A stretch of DNA of 64,000 nt, from NCBI GenBank assembly GCA_038230035.1, contig JBBRNX010000009.1:49286-113285 (forward strand), given 5' to 3'. The DNA is from Gaiella sp038230035. GTDB lineage: Bacteria; Actinomycetota; Thermoleophilia; Gaiellales; Gaiellaceae. The position numbers and the translations under genes are program-made. The notes beneath the pieces were generated by a model. That model saw only the letters and a list, made by a program, of their open reading frames with translations, had not been told where the DNA came from and made no database searches. The number at the start of each line of letters is the position of its first letter. Positions within the stretch are counted from its first letter, which is position 1. Below, one piece after another: positions 7,511 to 15,639 of the stretch.

Positions 7511-8968
7511 ATGACCGCGCGCCACATCAATCCCTGGTTGGTGCTCGTCCTCGTGTGCCTCGCACAGTTCATGGTCGTGCTCGACGCGACCGTCGTGAAC
7601 GTCGCGCTGCCGTCGATCCAGACCGATCTGCACATGAGCGAGAGCGACTTGCAGTGGGTCGTGAATGCCTACACGCTCGTGTTCGGCGGCTTCCTGCTCC
7701 TCGGCGGGCGGGCCGGCGACCTGATCGGGCGCAAGCGTGTCTTCCTCGCCGGCGTCGTGGTCTTCACGGCCGCATCGCTCCTCGACGGGCTGGCGCAATC
7801 GTCGACCTGGCTGATCGTCGCGCGCGGCGCGCAGGGCCTCGGCGGCGCCCTCGTCTCGCCGGCGGCGCTCTCGATCGTGAACACGACGTTCAACACCGAA
7901 GCCGACCGCACGAAGGCGCTCGGCGTGTGGAGCGCGATTGCAGCTGGTGGCGGCGCTGTCGGGCTTGTCATCGGCGGCGTGCTCACGCAGGCGTTCTCCT
8001 GGCCGTGGGTCTTCTTCGTGAACGTGCCCGTCGGCATCGTGGCGTTCATCCTCGCTGCGCGGTTCGTTCCCGAGTCGAAGGCCGAAGACGAGCGCCGCAG
8101 CTTCGACGTCGCGGGTGCGGTGACGGTGACAGCCGGCCTGATCGCACTCGTCTACGCGATCGTCCGGACGAACTCGACCGGCTGGACGTCACCCGAGACA
8201 CTCGGCACCGGCGCGGCCGCGATCGCGCTCCTCGTCGCCTTCGTGCTGATCGAGCAGCGTTCCCCGGCGCCGCTCGTCCGTCTCGACATCTTCGAAGTGC
8301 CGACACTCCGCGCCGCGAACCTGACCCTCCTGCTCGTGATGTCAGGCCTCTTCGCGATGTTCTTCTTCAACTCGCTGTACGTGCAGCGCGTGCTTGGCTA
8401 CACACCGCTCCAAGCCGGACTGGCGTTCCTGCCGTTCACCGCCGGCATCGTGATCGGGGCCGGCGCCGCGCAGCAGCTCGGGGTGAAGCTCGGCCTCAAG
8501 CAGACGGCCATGATCGGGATGGCGATCGCGACGGCAGGAGTCCTCTGGCTGCTCCGTCTCGGCCCGGACGGGCACTACCTGCCGGATCTGCTGCCGAGCA
8601 TCCTGCCGGTCTCGATCGGCATGGGACTCGCATTTGTCCCGCTCACGCTCCTCGCGACCGGAGGCCTGCCGAATCGCGACGCCGGGCTTGCCTCCGGCCT
8701 CTTCAACACCTCGCAGCAAGTCGGTGGCGCACTCGGGCTCGCCATCCTCTCTACCGTCGCGACAAGCAGAACGAACCACGCCTTCGCGGCGGCAGGGCCG
8801 CACCCGACCGGTTTGCAGAAGGCCGAAGCCCTCGTCCACGGCTTCGTCGGGGCCTTCGCAGGGGCAGCACTGTTCCTCGCCGTCGGAGCCGTCTTGTTGA
8901 TGCTGCTCCTCCGTAAAGGTCACGTGGACGCAGTCACCTCGGCCGAGCCCGCTGGTGCGGGCGCCTGA
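7511..8968 (+). CDS. MFS drug exporter, DHA2 (14-TM) family
   Basis: A 485-residue integral membrane transporter of the EmrB/QacA family. The N-terminus has the hallmark LAQFMVVLDATVVNVALPSI (TM1 with Asp), followed by LQWVVNAYTLVFGGFLLLGGRAGDLIGRKR (motif A) and a motif C-like GGAVGLVIGGVLTQ. Around 14 hydrophobic segments can be counted. It exports hydrophobic compounds by proton antiport; the substrate is unknown. A glycosyltransferase remnant begins right at its stop codon, so a resistance pair (macrolide-type glycosyltransferase plus exporter) may once have existed here. Confidence 0.93.
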   Translation: MTARHINPWLVLVLVCLAQFMVVLDATVVNVALPSIQTDLHMSESDLQWVVNAYTLVFGGFLLLGGRAGDLIGRKRVFLAGVVVFTAASLLDGLAQSSTWLIVARGAQGLGGALVSPAALSIVNTTFNTEADRTKALGVWSAIAAGGGAVGLVIGGVLTQAFSWPWVFFVNVPVGIVAFILAARFVPESKAEDERRSFDVAGAVTVTAGLIALVYAIVRTNSTGWTSPETLGTGAAAIALLVAFVLIEQRSPAPLVRLDIFEVPTLRAANLTLLLVMSGLFAMFFFNSLYVQRVLGYTPLQAGLAFLPFTAGIVIGAGAAQQLGVKLGLKQTAMIGMAIATAGVLWLLRLGPDGHYLPDLLPSILPVSIGMGLAFVPLTLLATGGLPNRDAGLASGLFNTSQQVGGALGLAILSTVATSRTNHAFAAAGPHPTGLQKAEALVHGFVGAFAGAALFLAVGAVLLMLLLRKGHVDAVTSAEPAGAGA

Positions 8969-9219
8969 AATCGCAAGGGGGGTGCCAAACCTCCTCTTGC
9001 CGTGCGGCGCCGATCAGTTCGAGAACGCCGACGCCTGCCGGGCCGCCGGCGCAGCACGCGTCCTCATGCCCGACGAGCTCACCCGTCGACGCCGTTCGGG
9101 CGGAGATGACCGTGCTCCTCGACGACCCTTCGTACCGCGAACGAGCACGAGCGATCGCCGATGAGATAGCGGCGATGCCGTTGCCGGCCGAGGTCGCGTC
9201 GTTGCTCGTCGCCGTCTGA
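8967..9219 (+). pseudogene. Remnant of a UGT/MGT-type glycosyltransferase
   Basis: The translation reads ARGVPNLLLPCGADQFENAD followed by ACRAAGAARVLMPDELT. It then shifts by one base near 9084 and continues as VDAVRAEMTVLLDDPSYRER and ARAIADEIAAMPLPAEVASL before a stop. This matches the last 80 or so residues of MGT-family glycosyltransferases (the GADQ motif binds the sugar nucleotide). The first 300 residues are absent, because the MFS gene ends exactly where homology begins. It is a truncated and frameshifted relic that cannot make an active enzyme. Confidence 0.75.
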
Positions 9220-9235
9220 GCTCGCCGTCGAAGAC

Positions 9236-10049
9236 CTACGCCGACTTCACCGCCAGGTAGGCAAACCGCGACAGCCGCCGTTCGGCTGCGAGCGTCGCGG
9301 CGGTCTCGAAGAACCGCTGACGGCCTTCGAACGTCTCATTCCCCTCCGTCTCTCGAAGCTCGTGCTCGTGCATTGCCCGCGCGTCGAAGCGTCGACGTGC
9401 AACCTCGGCTTTGCTCGCGGTCGTGTCGTCCGCTCCGAGGACTGTCAGACCCACGTCGGTCAGCAGCTGCTCGTTCTCACCCAGCGGGACGAACAGCCCA
9501 TACCCGATCGACGTCCGGCTCGCGATCTCGTCACTGCCGAGAACGCCGGTCACCGTCAGCGGATCGGTGAAGAGGAGCCGCCCGCCCGTTGCGAGCAACC
9601 GGGCCCAGTCGGCGAGAACGCCCCGTCGGTCGGGGAGATGGTTGATCGCATCGATGCACAGAATCGTCGAACGAGCCGTCGTCGAACGGCAGCGGGAGGC
9701 TCGCATCAGCCTGCCGGAACCTTGCCCGCCCCATGAGCCCCGCGTCCGCGGCCAGACGGTTCCCGCTCTCGACCGCCTCTTCGTAGAGCTCGACGCCGAC
9801 GACCTCGCAGCCCGTCCGTTGCGCGAGGTGCAACGCAGGCCCACCTGAACCGCAGGCGACGTCGAGCAGCCGGCTCGTCGGTCCGAGCTCGAGCGAGCGG
9901 CCAAACCCTTCGAGCTCGTCGACTGTGAGCCAGCTGTTCTGGCCAATGTCCTCCCCGAACGCTGCTCGGCGAACCTTCTCGTGAACCCCGTCGGCGAACT
10001 GGCCGTACTGGGCGCTGTAGTGATCCGCGACCTCGGGCTTCTCGGGCAC
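9236..10049 (-). pseudogene. SAM-dependent methyltransferase with one frameshift
   Basis: Reading from 10049, the protein starts MPEKPEVADHYSAQYGQFAD, has motif I LLDVACGSGGPALHLA and the acidic VVGVELYEEAV, and reaches LPLPFDDGSFD. The frame then breaks at about 9668. In the next frame it continues as ILCIDAINHLPDRRGVLADW, then ARLLATGGRLLFTDPLTVTG, and runs normally to a stop at 9236. One inserted base or two lost bases explain the break. The rest is intact over about 270 residues, so this may be a recent pseudogene or a sequence error. It is a class I methyltransferase of the UbiE/ArsM-like kind with unknown substrate. Confidence 0.75.
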
Positions 10050-10075
10050 GGGCGCCAGTCTACGACCCGCTCCGA

Positions 10076-11017
10076 TCAGCTGAAGATCGCGAGCGGCAGC
10101 AGCGCGCTCACGACGTACTGACCGGCATCGACGATCTCCGAGATCTTCAGGTCGACGCAGAGGCTCGACAGCACGTACGCATCCTCCGGCGTGAGGTCGT
10201 AGCGGTCACCGAGCTGCACGATCATCGCCCGTACGGCGTCCTGCGCGGCCACGTAGAGATCGGGGCCGACACCTGTCGTGCCGTAGAAACCCGCGCCGTC
10301 GACCCGTCGCGTCAGCGCGCCGGACGTCTGGAACTGCGGTGCTGGAATCGTCTTCCCCTTCTGGAGCGTGAAGCGCAGGGTCGCGCCCATCGGGGTCTCG
10401 ATCCCGGTGACGCAGACCTCGCCGTCGCCCTGCGCTGCGTGGGCATCACCGCAGCTGAATAGCGCACCCTCGACTTGCACCGGCAGGCACAGCGTCGTCC
10501 CGCGAACGAGCTGGCGCGTGTCCATGTTGCCGCCGAACGTTCCGGGCGGCATGACGGGCTGCTCGCTCGCGCCTGCCGGGCAGACACCCATCGTGCCGAG
10601 GAACGGCTCGATCGGGATCGCGATGTCGTCGCGCAGGTACGTCACGTCGCCGCGGGTGAGGTCGAAGATACGGAGATGCGGATCCGTAAAGTCATCGGGA
10701 AGCAACCCGAGGCCGGGGATGATGGCGGCCCAACCCCAGTCTCGGGTTCTCAAGTCGAGTATCTCCACGGCGAGCGTGTCCCCCGGTGCCGCGCCTTCGA
10801 CGTAGATCGGCCCGGCGAGTGGGTAGTAGCGGGCCGCGTCGACAGTCGCAAGAGCAGCTGCGTTCGATTCCGGCGTGATCTGGTTGTCGCTGACTTCACG
10901 CGTCTCGAGCGTGACCGTGTCGCCGCTCTCGATCATCAGAGCCGGCTCGTGGCCGACGTCCCAGGTGAAATGCACGAGCTCCGGCGCGAGCTCGTGCGTC
11001 GCGTCAGACAGCGTCAC
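10076..11017 (-). CDS. Acetamidase/formamidase family protein
   Basis: A 313-residue FmdA/AmdA-type amidohydrolase. Recognisable signatures are YYPLAGPIYVEGAAPGDTLAVEI near residue 65 (split here only by reading), MGVCPAGASE, PGTFGGNMDTRQL and the metal-site segment LFSCGDAHAAQGDGEVC. Such enzymes hydrolyse formamide, acetamide or related short amides to ammonia and acid in the cytoplasm. It starts with GTG overlapping the stop codon of the upstream aldo-keto reductase by 14 bases, so the two form a coupled operon read leftward. Confidence 0.92.
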   Translation of the reverse strand: MTLSDATHELAPELVHFTWDVGHEPALMIESGDTVTLETREVSDNQITPESNAAALATVDAARYYPLAGPIYVEGAAPGDTLAVEILDLRTRDWGWAAIIPGLGLLPDDFTDPHLRIFDLTRGDVTYLRDDIAIPIEPFLGTMGVCPAGASEQPVMPPGTFGGNMDTRQLVRGTTLCLPVQVEGALFSCGDAHAAQGDGEVCVTGIETPMGATLRFTLQKGKTIPAPQFQTSGALTRRVDGAGFYGTTGVGPDLYVAAQDAVRAMIVQLGDRYDLTPEDAYVLSSLCVDLKISEIVDAGQYVVSALLPLAIFS

Positions 11018-12032
11018 TCGATTTCTTCCAAAGGTTCAGCGCCCCATCGGTGGCGTAGCGGTCGATCTCGTCGAGCTCGTCCGATGTGAAGTTGAGGCGC
11101 GAAAGCGCGCCGACGTTCGCCTCCAGCTGGGCGACGCTGGAAGCACCGGCGAGCGTCGAGGTCATCCGCGAGTCCCGCAGCGTCCACGCGAGCGCGAGCT
11201 GCGCGAGGCTTTGGCCGCGTCCTTGCGCGATCTCGTTCAGCGCGCGGATCTTCGCGAGCGTCTCGTCCGTGAGTAGCTCCGGCGAGAGCGACCCTGGCCT
11301 GCTGGCGCGCGATCCCTCCGGGATCCCGTCGAGGTAGCGATCGGTCAGCATCCCCTGCGCGAGCGGTGAGAAGCCGATGCAGCCGACACCGAGCTCACCG
11401 AGCGCGTCGAGCAGCTCCGGCTCGATCCAGCGGTTCAGCATCGAGTACGACGGCTGGTGGATGACGAGCGGCGTGCCGAGCCCGCGCAGGATCGCAGCAG
11501 CCTCGCGGGTCATCTCCGCGGAGTACGACGAGATCCCGACGTACAGCGCCTTCCCCTGCCGCACGACGGTGTCGAGCGCGCCCATCGTCTCCTCGAGCGG
11601 CGTGTCCGGGTCGAAACGGTGCGAGTAGAAGATGTCGACGTAGTCGAGCCCCATCCGCGCGAGGCTTTGGTCGAGGCTCGCGATCAGGTACTTACGCGAC
11701 CCCCACTCGCCATACGGACCTGGCCACATGTCGTACCCGGCCTTCGTCGAGACGATCAGCTCGTCCCGGTACGGCCCAAGGTCTTCACGCAGCAGGCGGC
11801 CGAAGTTCTCCTCTGCCGAGCCGTACGGCGGGCCGTAGTTGTTCGCGAGATCGAAATGCGTGATGCCGAGATCGAATGCCCGCCGGACGATCGCGCGGCA
11901 CGTCTCGAACTCGACCTCGTTCCCGAAGTTCTGCCACAGACCAAGCGTCAGCGCGGGCAGCTGGAGGCCGCTCCGCCCGCTGCGCCGGTAGGGCATGCTG
12001 GCGTAGCGGTCGTCGGCTGCGACGTAGCTCAT
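11004..12032 (-). CDS. Aldo-keto reductase, YghZ-like
   Basis: A 342-residue aldo-keto reductase closest in pattern to YghZ (L-glyceraldehyde 3-phosphate reductase) and Kv-beta subunits. Diagnostic stretches are the start MPYRRSGRSGLQLPALTLGLW, the catalytic Asp61 and Tyr66 in FDLANNYGPPYGSAEE, Lys97 in STKAGYDMWPGPYG and His138 in YSHRFDPDTP. YghZ homologues detoxify methylglyoxal and reduce glyceraldehyde phosphate. It is the first gene of a two-gene operon with the acetamidase. The function of the pair together is unclear. Confidence 0.93.
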   Translation of the reverse strand: MSYVAADDRYASMPYRRSGRSGLQLPALTLGLWQNFGNEVEFETCRAIVRRAFDLGITHFDLANNYGPPYGSAEENFGRLLREDLGPYRDELIVSTKAGYDMWPGPYGEWGSRKYLIASLDQSLARMGLDYVDIFYSHRFDPDTPLEETMGALDTVVRQGKALYVGISSYSAEMTREAAAILRGLGTPLVIHQPSYSMLNRWIEPELLDALGELGVGCIGFSPLAQGMLTDRYLDGIPEGSRASRPGSLSPELLTDETLAKIRALNEIAQGRGQSLAQLALAWTLRDSRMTSTLAGASSVAQLEANVGALSRLNFTSDELDEIDRYATDGALNLWKKSSDAV

Positions 12033-12109
12033 GCAGGCGAGACTAGCGCGAGCCGGCTTCCGTACGAGTTCCTAACGGTCTGCTCACGGTCACGAACTAG
12101 CGTGGCGGC

Positions 12110-13903
12110 GTGATTCGCACGCTTGCCGTTCTGGCCGTCGTCGCAGCTGGGTTGACCGCCGCCGTCACCGCCTCGTCTGCGCCCCAGCGACGCACCGACG
12201 CGTGCGGCGTGGCCGACGCGGCGCCGCTCTGGGTCGACTACGGCGAAGGCCCAGTCAAGCCCGATACGCGCAAGGTGCTGGCCCGCCCGGGTGTCGTCGT
12301 CGCGACGAGCGGAACGGCGATCCCCGCCTACTTCCGCAAGCAGGGCGCTACGACGACGTACATGGTGCTCGGCCTGCCGAAGCTCGTCGGGCAGCCATCG
12401 GCTCCCGCCGACCCCACGACTATGCCGGCCGTCGCCGACGCGCTCTATACGAAGGCAGCAGCCTCGAGCGCGTGTGCGACACCTTGGATCACGCTCAACG
12501 AGCTGTTCGGATCGTCGCTCCCGACACCGTGGTCGACCACGAACGCGACATACCGCGCCAACATCCTCGCCCTGATGCAGGGTCTTGCAGCGCACGGCGC
12601 ACATCCGTTGCTCTTCGTCAACGGCAGCCCGAGCTTTGCCGGCGACGCCGCGTCGTGGTGGCAGCAGATCGGCCAGGCCGGCTCGATCGCATACGAGGCG
12701 TACTTCGACGCGCGCAAGATCTCGACGCTCGGCTCTCTCCTCGGGAACCGCCGCGTTCGCCTCGGGATGCGCAAGGCGCTCGCGCCCTTCCTTGCGGTCG
12801 GCATCCCGCCGGCACGACTCGGGCTCGTGCTCGGCTTCCATTCGGGACTGATCGCGGGCGCCGGCGGACGCCAGGGTCTGCAGCCGCGCGAGGCGTGGCT
12901 CCGTGTCGTCAAGTGGCAGACGCTTGCCGCCCGCCAGGTCGCGGCGGACCTGCACCTCGGCTCGGTCTGGGCCTGGGGTTGGGGCACGTTCGGTGCGGGA
13001 AGCGTCGACGCAGACAAGCCCGCAGCCGCCTGCGTCTCTCTGTGGGCGCGCAACCAGACATTGTGCGACGCGCCGGCCGTCGGAGGCGCCGGGTTCAACG
13101 TCTCCCTGACCGAGGGGCAGATCGTGCTGCCACGCGGTGTTGCCTGCAATCTCTACCACTCGCGCCGGATCCTCTCGACCGACATCACCCGGCTCGCAGC
13201 GTTCACCGGCGATCGAGGCTCGGCCCTCGACACGCTGTTCGGACGCATCGTCTTTCGCTCGCGGCTGCAGGTCGGCAACGACCAGGTGCTCGCGGTCGAG
13301 CAGCAGTCGATCGATCGCGATTTCGGTGGTGACCGCAACGCCTATCTGGCTGCTCTCACCCAAGTCCATGCGACGCTCGCGTCCGCACGCAACCTCATCC
13401 GTGACGAGCTGAAGCGACGTTCGATCCCGGCGATCCTCGCCGCGGCCGGCAGCATTCAAACCCCGTATGACTGGCAGGCCGGCATCCTGACCGGGGAGGC
13501 GCGCACGATGATCTGCCTCCGCGACGAGCTTCCCGGTGGCGGCGACATCCGAGTCGACGACAACCGCTATGTCCCGATCGTCCCCCTTCTCGCAAAGCTG
13601 CCGTTCTTGTTCGACGACACCACTCCGCCGGCTGCGCCGTTGGCAAGCGCAGCCCCCGCCGGCAAGACCGTCCAACTCATGTGGCGCGCCCCGATCGACG
13701 CAGACGTCGCCGGCTTCGAGGTCTTCCGCGCGAAGGCACCGGGCGGGCCGTACACCATGCTCAACGCGAGACTCGTCATCCTCGAGAGCTTCACCGACGC
13801 AACCGCCCCGCCCGGCATTCCGTCGTATTACGTCATCCGCGCGGTGGACACCTCGGGCAACGAGAGCGGCCCCTCACCCGAGCTGTCCGCGACGCCGAGC
13901 TAG
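12110..13903 (+). CDS. Large secreted protein with C-terminal FN3 domain
   Basis: A 597-residue protein with a Sec signal peptide (MIRTLAVLAVVAAGLTAAVT, cut near residues 24-29). Residues 30-490 form a large domain I cannot place firmly. It has aromatic and acidic segments (WITLNELFGSS, SVWAWGWGTFGAGS) that recall TIM-barrel glycoside hydrolases, but no catalytic motif is obvious. Residues 505-597 are a fibronectin type III domain (VQLMWRAPIDADVAGFEVFR to YYVIRAVDTSGNES), which often binds carbohydrate or acts as a spacer in extracellular enzymes. It starts with GTG, is convergent with the cupin gene and overlaps it by 4 bases. Confidence 0.82.
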   Translation: MIRTLAVLAVVAAGLTAAVTASSAPQRRTDACGVADAAPLWVDYGEGPVKPDTRKVLARPGVVVATSGTAIPAYFRKQGATTTYMVLGLPKLVGQPSAPADPTTMPAVADALYTKAAASSACATPWITLNELFGSSLPTPWSTTNATYRANILALMQGLAAHGAHPLLFVNGSPSFAGDAASWWQQIGQAGSIAYEAYFDARKISTLGSLLGNRRVRLGMRKALAPFLAVGIPPARLGLVLGFHSGLIAGAGGRQGLQPREAWLRVVKWQTLAARQVAADLHLGSVWAWGWGTFGAGSVDADKPAAACVSLWARNQTLCDAPAVGGAGFNVSLTEGQIVLPRGVACNLYHSRRILSTDITRLAAFTGDRGSALDTLFGRIVFRSRLQVGNDQVLAVEQQSIDRDFGGDRNAYLAALTQVHATLASARNLIRDELKRRSIPAILAAAGSIQTPYDWQAGILTGEARTMICLRDELPGGGDIRVDDNRYVPIVPLLAKLPFLFDDTTPPAAPLASAAPAGKTVQLMWRAPIDADVAGFEVFRAKAPGGPYTMLNARLVILESFTDATAPPGIPSYYVIRAVDTSGNESGPSPELSATPS

Positions 13904-14247
13904 CCGCGCAGGTAGGCGTCGTCGCCGCGCACCCAGTCCTCGCGCACCGGCGAGAAGACGTCGAGCGCGATCGAATCCTCGAGGGCCTCGATCTCGTGCG
14001 GCACGTTTCCTGGAATCAGCACCGTCGAACCGGCCGAGACGATCTGCTCCTCGTCACCGATGACGAAGCGAAGGCGCCCTTCGAGCACATTCGTGACCTG
14101 TTCGTTCGGATGCTCGTGGCGCGGTACGAAAGCGCCCTGCGCGAGGATGATCCGCGCAACCGTCATCGTCGCCGTGTGGGCCATCTGCCGCCCGACGAGC
14201 GGATTGAGCTGCTCGACCGGCCAATCGCTCCAAGCGTGGACATCCAT
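13900..14247 (-). CDS. Cupin-domain protein
   Basis: A 115-residue single-domain cupin. Motif 1 is PRHEHPNEQVTNVLEGRLRF, giving metal ligands His-x-His and Glu, and motif 2 is PGNVPHEIEALED with the last His. The start MDVHAWSDWPVEQLNPLVGR matches the usual start of this small family, so I keep the ATG at 14247 even though it lies 85 bases inside the upstream gene. Such cupins bind a metal and small ligand; the substrate is unknown. Confidence 0.88.
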   Translation of the reverse strand: MDVHAWSDWPVEQLNPLVGRQMAHTATMTVARIILAQGAFVPRHEHPNEQVTNVLEGRLRFVIGDEEQIVSAGSTVLIPGNVPHEIEALEDSIALDVFSPVREDWVRGDDAYLRG

Positions 14248-15017
14248 ACGCTGATCCTAAACCTCGCCGGGATCGACTCCAGCGGGTCGGGACGAAAACG
14301 CGCGAGAACGCGAGCGGCAACGCAACCGACCAGCACGACTGACCCGTCGATGACCGCGTAGCCGGCCGCGATAGCCGACGGTGGGTTACCGGACGAAATA
14401 TGCGTCCATGGCGCGTGCGCCGCCCAAGCCCAATCCCCGGCCCAGGTTCCCACCACCTCGATCGTCATCGTGGCGACCCAGATCGCCGCGAACAGGTCGC
14501 CGCGCCCAGAGAACAGAATGCACCACGCGAAGAGCGGCAGCAGAAGCAGCCCTTGGACATCGAGCCGCCCCGTCAGCGGCTGGAGCACCGTGACGCCCGC
14601 GACCGTCCACATCGTGCAGACCGCAAGCACCGTATGGCGCACACGCCGGCCGTGTCGCTGCACCACGGGCAGCGTTGCGGCGGTGATCCCGAAGAGATAG
14701 ACGAGTGCGTGCCCGGGAGGGACGTAGAGAGGGATGTTGTGGAGTCGATAGGTGTAGCCGCCCCAGACGAGCGAGCCGATCGCCTCGAACCCGGTTGCGA
14801 TCGGGACGCACAGCCATAGCTGCAGCCGCTGGAGTCCCTCGACGCGATGCGAGAGAGCGAACAGCACGCCGGATGCAACGACGCCGAGGGCAAGCTGCGG
14901 CCCGAGCCCGCCGAGCATCCCGTCCGCTACGAGCATCACCACCGTGAACGCGAGCAGGAACACGTGCATCCGGTACGGCCTCATCGCCTGCATGACGCCC
15001 TCAGTCCACTCGCGCAC
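14163..15017 (-). CDS. Polytopic membrane protein of unknown function
   Basis: A 284-residue protein with about seven to eight hydrophobic segments from residue 15 to 240, including VFLLAFTVVMLVADGMLG, LVYLFGITAATLPVV and the motif IEVVGTWAGDWAW followed by SGNPPSAIAAGYAVID. The latter resembles polytopic proteins near carotenoid genes, but I cannot name a family. The last 28 residues (serine and arginine rich) overlap the cupin gene by 85 bases and look unlike protein, so the true end may have been altered by a frameshift. It is part of a leftward run with two smaller genes upstream. Confidence 0.7.
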   Translation of the reverse strand: MREWTEGVMQAMRPYRMHVFLLAFTVVMLVADGMLGGLGPQLALGVVASGVLFALSHRVEGLQRLQLWLCVPIATGFEAIGSLVWGGYTYRLHNIPLYVPPGHALVYLFGITAATLPVVQRHGRRVRHTVLAVCTMWTVAGVTVLQPLTGRLDVQGLLLLPLFAWCILFSGRGDLFAAIWVATMTIEVVGTWAGDWAWAAHAPWTHISSGNPPSAIAAGYAVIDGSVVLVGCVAARVLARFRPDPLESIPARFRISVWMSTLGAIGRSSSSIRSSGGRWPTRRR

Positions 15018-15026
15018 GCCTAGCGC

Positions 15027-15242
15027 CTAGACCCGCGGTTTGCGCGCGAGCCAGAAGCGGAGGAAGTAGAACGGCACGATTATGCCGGCGGCGAGAAACG
15101 CGCCAACCCCCCACGCCGTTGCATGCTGGCTCCCGTGCTTGTTCGCGTGGTTGAAGACCCCAATTGAGATGCACGCGGCGATCGCCACAGCGATGACGAA
15201 GGTGACAGGATTCGGCAGGGCGGCGGCCACGCCGTCCAGCAT
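15027..15242 (-). CDS. Small two-TM membrane protein
   Basis: A 71-residue protein with two hydrophobic segments (VTFVIAVAIAACISIGVF and VGAFLAAGIIVPFYFLRFW) and a basic C-terminus, so probably both ends face the cytoplasm. It sits 5 bases after the RsiG-like gene and 9 bases before the larger membrane protein, so the three likely share a transcript. No known family. Confidence 0.65.
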   Translation of the reverse strand: MLDGVAAALPNPVTFVIAVAIAACISIGVFNHANKHGSQHATAWGVGAFLAAGIIVPFYFLRFWLARKPRV

Positions 15243-15247
15243 CGCAG

Positions 15248-15595
15248 CTAGCCGTCGTTGTCGTCGCGCGTCAGAGAGCCGAAGCCGATATGAATCGCTG
15301 CGACGTACGCTCCGCCCGGTCTCTCGAGGAGTTGCTGCTTAACCTGCGGGCCTGGCGGAGGACCGGCGGTTCCCACCTGGCTCCGCAGCGCGTCAATGCG
15401 GTCATGCAGCTCACGGCGCCGCTGCGACACCTCCTTCTCCTCCGCTTCGAGCTTGGCGAGGCGGTCGAGGCTGTCCTCGTCCTGCGCGCCGGTACCACGG
15501 ATGAAGTCGATCCGCTCGTGCACGCGTCGACGACGCTGCGACACCGCGCGCTCCTCCTGTTCGAGACGGGCCAGATCGCGGACCGTATCCGCCAT
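15248..15595 (-). CDS. RsiG-like coiled-coil protein (candidate c-di-GMP-binding anti-sigma factor)
   Basis: A 115-residue protein whose first 72 residues form two long helices joined by a short loop. Each helix carries the same pattern: E15-S19-R22-H26-D30 and E53-S57-R60-H64-D68. This is the E(x3)S(x2)R(x3)Q(x3)D signature of RsiG, which binds c-di-GMP and holds the sporulation sigma factor WhiG in Streptomyces, but with His in place of Gln in both copies. The C-terminal 40 residues are Pro/Gly-rich and probably loose. The sequence match is direct; c-di-GMP binding and anti-sigma action are inferred. No flagellar/sporulation sigma gene is in the window. Confidence 0.65.
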   Translation of the reverse strand: MADTVRDLARLEQEERAVSQRRRRVHERIDFIRGTGAQDEDSLDRLAKLEAEEKEVSQRRRELHDRIDALRSQVGTAGPPPGPQVKQQLLERPGGAYVAAIHIGFGSLTRDDNDG

Positions 15596-15639
15596 GGTCT
15601 GGCTATCGACAGTCCGCCGTCACAGTTGACCCGCACGCA

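Noticed and set aside
7321..8916. 531-codon rightward frame
   Set aside because: It runs out of frame through the MFS exporter gene and is Arg-rich without motifs.
12029..13675. 548-codon leftward frame
   Set aside because: It is the antisense reading of the secreted FN3 protein gene. Its composition (Arg, Asp and Glu rich, no domain) is that of an antisense frame in GC-rich DNA.
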